Both the position numbers and the translations under genes were made by a program. A DNA stretch of 12,579 nt from positions 1 to 12,579 of the forward strand of contig JALNVO010000060.1 of NCBI GenBank assembly GCA_023231365.1, in the 5' to 3' direction. Positions 8,592 through 12,579 of the stretch are shown in pieces; position 1 is the first letter of the stretch, and each line of letters opens with the position of its first letter. The notes under the pieces are model-generated. The model saw nothing but the letters and a program-made list of their open reading frames with translations, had not been told where the DNA came from and made no database searches. The DNA comes from Fibrobacteraceae bacterium. Its GTDB lineage: Bacteria; Fibrobacterota; Fibrobacteria; Fibrobacterales; Fibrobacteraceae.

Positions 8592-8597
8592 AATATA
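8592..8597 (-). promoter_or_regulatory. Possible -10-like box of the giant gene's promoter
   Basis: On the minus strand TATATT, which extends to TATATTTG, lies about 38 bases upstream of the chosen GTG start. An A/T tract and a spaced direct repeat lie upstream of it. No good -35 sits at 16-18 bases; TTGCCA is 12 bases away and TTGCGC 22. TATATTTG also fits the Bacteroidetes -7 consensus TAnnTTTG, but no TTTG lies at the required spacing. This is a weak call. Confidence 0.25.
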
Positions 8598-8611
8598 GAA
8601 CTTCCATTTTG

Positions 8612-8629
8612 GCAAATAGGCGCAAATAG
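8612..8629 (-). repeat. Direct repeat CTATTTGC, two copies, 10-bp period
   Basis: CTATTTGC occurs on the minus strand at 8629-8622 and 8619-8612, so the copies are one helical turn apart. They lie just upstream of the -10-like box. The arrangement suits a dimeric activator or repressor site, but the copies are short and chance is possible. Confidence 0.4.
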
Positions 8630-8702
8630 CGTTAATATTTTTTAATTAAGTAGCCAAATTTCACGTTCTGTGTAAAAATAAAGAAATGCCAGAGAATTCA
8701 TA

Positions 8703-10616
8703 TCACTTGCCCTGCCCTGCCTGCGCCTTCTTTGCCCGTTCTTTCTGCAGTTCCTTGAACGCTTCCGGATCCTGATCCTTTAGAATCTCGTCGTCGACGT
8801 TCACGCTCGCGTCCGCGCCGTAATAAATGTGCGGCGTCACGAATATGAGCAGCTGGCTTTTGCTATGGACGTGCTCCACGTTCTTGAAGAGCCAGCCGAT
8901 GATCGGGATGGAGCCGAAGAACGGGAGCTGTTTGTGCACGTCGTTCTCGCTTTCCTTGACCATGCCGCCGAGGACGATCGTCTCCCCGTTGCGGAGCCGT
9001 ACGGACGACTTGACGTAGCGCTTGTTGAGCGTGGGCATTGTCGTGGAACTGAACGTCCCCTCCGGTTCCGAAAAGTCCGGCACGATTTCGCACGTGATCT
9101 CCCCCTCGCCCGTGACATACGGAGTCACCGTGATAGTGGAGTTCGCCTCGATCTGTTCGAAGCGCTGCGTCGTCTTCGCAGTGACGGCCTCGCCCTGGTT
9201 GTAGTCAACCTCCGAATTAAGCATAAAGTACTGCGTCTGGCCGATCGTCAGCACAGCCGTCTCTCCGTTCAGCGTCGCTATCTGGGAGCGAGCCTTCACA
9301 TCCAGCATCTTCTCCTGTTCGAGCGCGTTTATCTTCATCACGAGATCTTTCGGGACCTTGATGATTTCGCCGAGTCCGATCCCGTTGATTATGCTCTGCG
9401 TCTGCTTGCGGTTGAACGTCTGGTCTATTGAGGGGAACAGCGTTTCCGAGCCCTGGGATGCCGCGGCGTCCCCGAAAAGGAGGTTGACTCCGTGGCTGTG
9501 CCCCTTTTCGATGTCCATGTCAACGACGAGGACCTCGATGAGGATCTGCGCGACGGGCAGGTCCATCTTTTCGATGTACTGAGAAATCGCGTCGAGGATG
9601 TCGTAGGAGCCAACGGCCATCAACGCGTTCTGCGACTTGACGACCTGTATCTGCGTGGATTTCGTGAGCGTCGTCGGGAGCAGCTTTATCACGTCCTCGG
9701 CGCGGAGATGCTTCAGCCTTATCAGCAGCGAATTGTCGGAGGTCTGCATCTCATGCGGCCCGAGGAAGTAGACACCGTCCCGTTCCCAGAACGTGTACGG
9801 TGTGCCGCGGAACAGGTACTTCAGGGTTTCGCGGACAGGTATAGATGTTATGTGCGCGGTAAGCTGCCCGTCGAGTTTTCCGTAGACCATCGCGTTGAGC
9901 TTCGCCTGCGAAAGGATCTCCCCCACGAGCGACGCGAGCGGGGCGTCCACGGCGTCCACGCTCACCAGGGAATCCCCCGTGACATGCACGCGGAACTTGC
10001 CGCCGTCCTGAGCTCCGCCGCGGGGGTTCCACGACGGCTTCTGTATCTTTATGACACCGTCGGCGTCATCGATCTCCAGCCCCGCGTTTTCCGCAAGCAG
10101 CGAAACGGCCTTGTCGAACGGGAGCGACTTCACGAAAATAGTCACGTTCATATTCTGGCCCGGATCGCACACCAGGTTCCGCCCCGTCTTCACGACGATT
10201 TCCCGCACAACGCTTTCGAGCGGCGCGTCCTCGATGTCCAGGGAAAGGGCGTCACGGGTCCAGTCGACGGAGAAGCGCTTTTCCGGGGCCTTCGGCGGAG
10301 CCGGCGGCGCGGGAGGCGCGACCTTCTTCACCTTGATGACGCCGCTATCCACGGAAAACTCATATCCGTTCTCCGAAAGCAGGATGCGCAGCACGTCCTT
10401 GAGCGGGCGGTCGCTGAAGTTGACGGTCACCGGCCCCTTCACGTCGGGAGCGAGGAAAAGATTCAGCCCATACTGCACGGCCATTCCCTGAAGCAGGTCG
10501 CGGATCTCCGTGTTCTTCACATTCAGGTTCCGCACCCGTACGGAATCAGCTATCGGGAGCGTCTGCGAATAAACGCACGCGGCAAACAGAAGCACTATCA
10601 TCGAAAGTCGTTTCAT
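8703..10616 (-). CDS. gspD: Outer-membrane secretin of a type II secretion / type IV pilus-like system
   Basis: Secretins form the multimeric gated channel in the outer membrane through which T2SS substrates or pili pass. I start at ATG 10616, not the in-frame ATG at 10694: it has GGGGAG ten bases upstream and gives a signal peptide (MKRLSMIVLLFAACVYSQ), whereas the longer form would overlap the ATPase gene. The product is 637 residues. Three STN-like (N0-type) domains lie at about 26-97, 115-193 and 207-286, the first two joined by a Pro/Ala linker (99-112). An N1-like secretin_N domain follows (about 295-365). The secretin core (about 430-598) holds VRLRNGETIVLGGMVKES (539-556), LPFFGSIPIIGWLFKN (564-579) and LLIFVTPHI (589-597). 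FAAC at 11-14 could be a poor lipobox; cleavage after VYS by signal peptidase I is the alternative. A Lys-rich tail closes the protein. PilQ is an alternative name, but no AMIN domain is seen. Family certain; system type less so. Confidence 0.92.
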   Translation of the reverse strand: MKRLSMIVLLFAACVYSQTLPIADSVRVRNLNVKNTEIRDLLQGMAVQYGLNLFLAPDVKGPVTVNFSDRPLKDVLRILLSENGYEFSVDSGVIKVKKVAPPAPPAPPKAPEKRFSVDWTRDALSLDIEDAPLESVVREIVVKTGRNLVCDPGQNMNVTIFVKSLPFDKAVSLLAENAGLEIDDADGVIKIQKPSWNPRGGAQDGGKFRVHVTGDSLVSVDAVDAPLASLVGEILSQAKLNAMVYGKLDGQLTAHITSIPVRETLKYLFRGTPYTFWERDGVYFLGPHEMQTSDNSLLIRLKHLRAEDVIKLLPTTLTKSTQIQVVKSQNALMAVGSYDILDAISQYIEKMDLPVAQILIEVLVVDMDIEKGHSHGVNLLFGDAAASQGSETLFPSIDQTFNRKQTQSIINGIGLGEIIKVPKDLVMKINALEQEKMLDVKARSQIATLNGETAVLTIGQTQYFMLNSEVDYNQGEAVTAKTTQRFEQIEANSTITVTPYVTGEGEITCEIVPDFSEPEGTFSSTTMPTLNKRYVKSSVRLRNGETIVLGGMVKESENDVHKQLPFFGSIPIIGWLFKNVEHVHSKSQLLIFVTPHIYYGADASVNVDDEILKDQDPEAFKELQKERAKKAQAGQGK

Positions 10617-10626
10617 AAAGAAAAAT

Positions 10627-10632
10627 CTCCCC
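10627..10632 (-). promoter_or_regulatory. Shine-Dalgarno of the secretin gene, abutting the ATPase stop
   Basis: GGGGAG on the minus strand follows the TAA of the ATPase gene (10635-10633) with no base between and lies ten bases before ATG 10616. It decides the secretin start and implies translation of both from one message. Confidence 0.7.
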
Positions 10633-12006
10633 TTACAGCAAGGCCTCAGAGGCCACCTCGTCATTCGTCGTCCATCCGAGCCGGACTTTTTCAAGTCCGT
10701 CCTCGGCGAGCGTCACCATACCTTCCCTGCGCGCAAGCCCGCGGATTTCGGAGAGCGGAGCCCGTGAATGGATGAGTTCCCTGATGTTCTCGGAAACCGG
10801 CATCATCTCATAAATGCCAAGACGGCCGCGGAACCCGCTCCCGCCGCAATGGACGCAGTCCGCGGAATGCCCGCCGCACTTAGGACAGACGCGGCGGACA
10901 AGCCGCTGCGCCATCACCATGTTCACCGCCGAAGCGACGAGGAACGGCTCTATCCCCATATCGATAAGCCGCACTATTGCGGAAGGGGCGTCGTTCGTGT
11001 GGAGCGTCGAAAACACGAGGTGCCCGGTGAGCGCAGCGCGGATAGCGAGTTCCGCCGTTTCTCCGTCGCGGATCTCGCCCACCATGATCACATCCGGATC
11101 CTGGCGCAGGAGCGTCCGCAGCGCGCTCGCGAAAGTGAGGCCGATCTTCGCGTTCACCGCAGTCTGGGTTATTCCTGATAATTTGTATTCAATCGGTTCT
11201 TCGACGGTGGAAACGTTCAGCTCCGGGCTGCGTATCATCTGAAGCAGCGTGTACAGGGTCGTCGTCTTACCGGATCCGGTGGGGCCGGTGATGAGGAACA
11301 TTCCGTAGGGCTTGCGTATTTCCTTCTCAGCGAGTTCCCTGTGCCGCGGAAGCATGCCGAGCGAGCCCAGTTCATGGATGATCGCACCCTTGTCCAGAAG
11401 ACGGAGGACTATCTTCTGCCCGTAATCCGTTGGCAGGGCGGAAACGCGGATATCCACCTCGCCCGAGCCGTCATTGAAATGAATGCGCCCATCCTGCGGG
11501 CGGCGGCGCTCCGCGATGTCCATCGCGGCGAGAATCTTGACGCGCGATATCGTTTCCGGAACGGACCGCACTGGGAGCCGGCGCGCCACGTGCAAGACGC
11601 CGTCCTTCCGGAAGCGCACGATGAACTCGCGCTCGCCCGGCTCGAAATGGATGTCGGAAACCCCGCCGTGCATCGCCTCCGAAATGATTTCATCCACAAG
11701 ACGCATCGCCGGAGTCTGCAGGCGTTGATCCGCCCTCGCGGGCGCGGCCTTCGCGGAATCCCCGTTGACAAAGGCATCTATCCATTCATCGATCCTCGCA
11801 GGCTCCGCACGCACGGGAACCACCGGAACGCCTACGGCGGTCTGGATGTCCGAGACCAGTTCAAAGTCATCCGGATCAGACATGGCGAGGGAAAGCGCGC
11901 CCGTCGACGGATCTAACGAAAGCGGAATCACGGAAAACCGGCGCATCGCCTCACGGGTGAGGAGCCGCAACGCGGCTGGCGACGGCCGCTCGGAAAGCGA
12001 CATCAT
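10633..12006 (-). CDS. gspE: GspE/PilB-family secretion ATPase
   Basis: This cytoplasmic hexameric AAA-like ATPase would power pseudopilus or pilus assembly for the secretin system. The product is 457 residues, shorter than typical PilB or GspE. An MshEN-like N-domain (about 15-80) reads RRFSVIPLSLDPSTGALSLA, then a short linker, then the N2-like domain (about 100-205, including SDIHFEPGE). Walker A GPTGSGKT is at 241-248, the Asp box STVEEPIEYKL at 266-276, Walker B DVIMVGEIRD at 305-314 and the His box GHLVFSTLHTNDA at 328-340, all intact. Zinc-type cysteines are at 374, 377, 384 and 387, so the two CxxC pairs are only six residues apart, while family members usually have around 30. The start ATG at 12006 overlaps the TGA of the upstream gene (ATGATG), and no Shine-Dalgarno is visible, which indicates translational coupling; ATG at 12003 is equally possible. 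PilT is unlikely because an MshEN-type domain is present. Confidence 0.93.
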   Translation of the reverse strand: MMSLSERPSPAALRLLTREAMRRFSVIPLSLDPSTGALSLAMSDPDDFELVSDIQTAVGVPVVPVRAEPARIDEWIDAFVNGDSAKAAPARADQRLQTPAMRLVDEIISEAMHGGVSDIHFEPGEREFIVRFRKDGVLHVARRLPVRSVPETISRVKILAAMDIAERRRPQDGRIHFNDGSGEVDIRVSALPTDYGQKIVLRLLDKGAIIHELGSLGMLPRHRELAEKEIRKPYGMFLITGPTGSGKTTTLYTLLQMIRSPELNVSTVEEPIEYKLSGITQTAVNAKIGLTFASALRTLLRQDPDVIMVGEIRDGETAELAIRAALTGHLVFSTLHTNDAPSAIVRLIDMGIEPFLVASAVNMVMAQRLVRRVCPKCGGHSADCVHCGGSGFRGRLGIYEMMPVSENIRELIHSRAPLSEIRGLARREGMVTLAEDGLEKVRLGWTTNDEVASEALL

Positions 12007-12579
12007 TCGGAAGCCGACGGAGAAAGCAGGACGCGCAATGTCTGGAGCACAAGGCCGGAACTCTTCGTCGTATCGGCGACGACAAGCGTATCCAGCGAAA
12101 TGTAGCCCGAAGCGTCTATGCTGAACAGGTTCTGTCTCGAAGGCAGGCTGTCCAATGAAACGCGTCCATTGGAATCCGTCTTCACGGGGCCAAAGCCGGA
12201 ACCGCCAGAGGTGACGGAAACGGATGCCCCGGAAACGGCGGCCTTGGTGCTCGCATTGAGCACGGTAACAGTATAAGTGTAAACGCGGTCAGTGTCCGAA
12301 TCGTCATAGCCCTGCGGCAGCAGCGACAGGTTCATTGTACGCAGAATCACCGACGCGGTGGAATCCACCACGGTCACGACGTCAACCGTGTCTGCCGGAA
12401 CATAGCCGTCCTTCGAGACGATGATCTGATTCACATAACTTTCAATGGATGGGAAGACTACCTTGCCGTTATCGTTCGTCCGCAGCGTGCGTGCGACCGT
12501 GTCTTCACCGGTAAGTTCGACATCCGCGCCAGAAAGGGCGGCACCAGAAACCCCGTCACGGACAAGCACCGTGTAACGG
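12003..12579 (-). CDS. Protein with tandem carboxypeptidase-regulatory-like domains (5' end outside the window)
   Basis: The frame is open from the window edge to TGA at 12005-12003 (191 codons visible). The GTG at 12569 is an internal valine, since R-Y-T precede it in frame, so the gene begins outside the window. Two similar beta-sandwich units are visible. The first is YTVLVRDGVSGAALSGADV followed by TNDNGKVVF; the second is YTVTVLNASTKAAVSGASV followed by TDSNGRVSL. The scheme 'V-x-D-x-x-x-(G/A)-x-x-(L/V)-x-G-A-x-V ... T-(N/D)-x-x-G-(K/R)-V-x-(F/L)' is that of carboxypeptidase-regulatory-like domains (PF13620 type), common as spacers in secreted or periplasmic proteins. A Pro/Gly/Asp-rich linker joins them. 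The C-terminus is hydrophobic and then Ser-rich (VLLSPSASE). It overlaps the ATPase start by an ATGA junction and is therefore likely a component or substrate of the secretion system, but I cannot name it. Confidence 0.85.
   Translation of the reverse strand, partial: RYTVLVRDGVSGAALSGADVELTGEDTVARTLRTNDNGKVVFPSIESYVNQIIVSKDGYVPADTVDVVTVVDSTASVILRTMNLSLLPQGYDDSDTDRVYTYTVTVLNASTKAAVSGASVSVTSGGSGFGPVKTDSNGRVSLDSLPSRQNLFSIDASGYISLDTLVVADTTKSSGLVLQTLRVLLSPSASE

Larger units (their letters stand above)
8555..8702. other. AT-rich intergenic spacer between the secretin and the giant gene
   Basis: This is the only sizeable gene-free stretch in the window, about 148 bases. It contains an AT-only tract (8632-8649), a spaced 8-bp direct repeat and a weak -10-like box. 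I found no stable hairpin followed by a T run, so no intrinsic terminator can be called after the secretin gene. Confidence 0.6.

Noticed and set aside
8650..8702. Intrinsic terminator after the secretin gene
   Set aside because: Only a four-base TCTG/CAGA pairing with a long loop and scattered T residues is present; there is no stable GC stem followed by a T run.
8829..9431. 200-codon plus-strand frame
   Set aside because: It is antisense to the conserved secretin core; its Arg/Leu/His/Asp-rich composition is typical of a shadow of a GC-rich gene.
10617..10694. Longer N-terminus for the secretin (ATG at 10694)
   Set aside because: It would put a basic, non-signal sequence before a good signal peptide and overlap the ATPase gene by about 60 bases. 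ATG at 10616 has a Shine-Dalgarno and starts directly at the signal peptide.
9492..10775. Long open frame of 427 codons on the plus strand opposite the secretin gene
   Set aside because: It is fully antisense to a secure secretin gene in GC-rich DNA, its product is an Arg/His-rich string with no recognisable domain, and it runs across the boundary into the ATPase gene. It is a shadow frame.
12567..12569. GTG at 12569 as the true start of the first gene
   Set aside because: The frame is open to the window edge and the preceding residues R-Y-T continue the first beta strand of the domain, matching YTVTV in the second copy.

Overview
The window holds five genes, all on the minus strand, so it is read from high to low coordinates. 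Two are cut by the window edges. The organism is a Gram-negative (diderm) bacterium, because the window encodes an outer-membrane secretin and its ATPase. Ser/Thr/Asp-rich linkers of the DSTITYD / DTTVV kind, very large secreted multidomain proteins and tandem carboxypeptidase-regulatory-like domains remind me of Fibrobacterota. That placement is a tentative inference; no marker gene is present.

Region 1 (12579 down to 8703) is GC-rich and compact. It holds the 3' end of a gene for a protein with two carboxypeptidase-regulatory-like beta-sandwich domains, then a GspE/PilB-family secretion ATPase that overlaps it by an ATGA junction, then a secretin of the GspD/PilQ family whose ribosome-binding site directly abuts the ATPase stop codon. 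This is a tightly coupled operon fragment of a type II secretion or type IV pilus-like machine. Two features are unusual: a very compact tetracysteine zinc motif in the ATPase and three tandem STN-like domains in the secretin.

Region 2 (8702 down to about 8555) is a short AT-rich spacer. It is the only sizeable intergenic gap and sits at a sharp change in base composition. It carries an AT tract, a 10-bp-spaced direct repeat and a weak -10-like box, and may hold the promoter of the next gene.

Region 3 (8554 down to 1) is AT-rich. It is dominated by one uninterrupted gene for a secreted protein of about 2,422 residues. The N-terminus is of the RHS/SpvB-like type, but the protein lacks the long YD-repeat shell and the C-terminal toxin of classical RHS proteins. 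In their place it has two beta-propeller-like regions of different families, a carbohydrate-binding-like sandwich, a cadherin-like sandwich and a C-terminal beta-solenoid. Ten bases downstream, with a strong Shine-Dalgarno, starts a second secreted protein of at least 425 residues that runs off the window. The two probably form one transcript and may act together at the cell surface.

The attractive hypothesis is that the secretin/ATPase machine exports the giant RHS-like protein and its partner. Only co-direction and adjacency support this, and the composition break argues that the two regions have different histories. I see no tRNA, rRNA, CRISPR array, insertion sequence or convincing intrinsic terminator.
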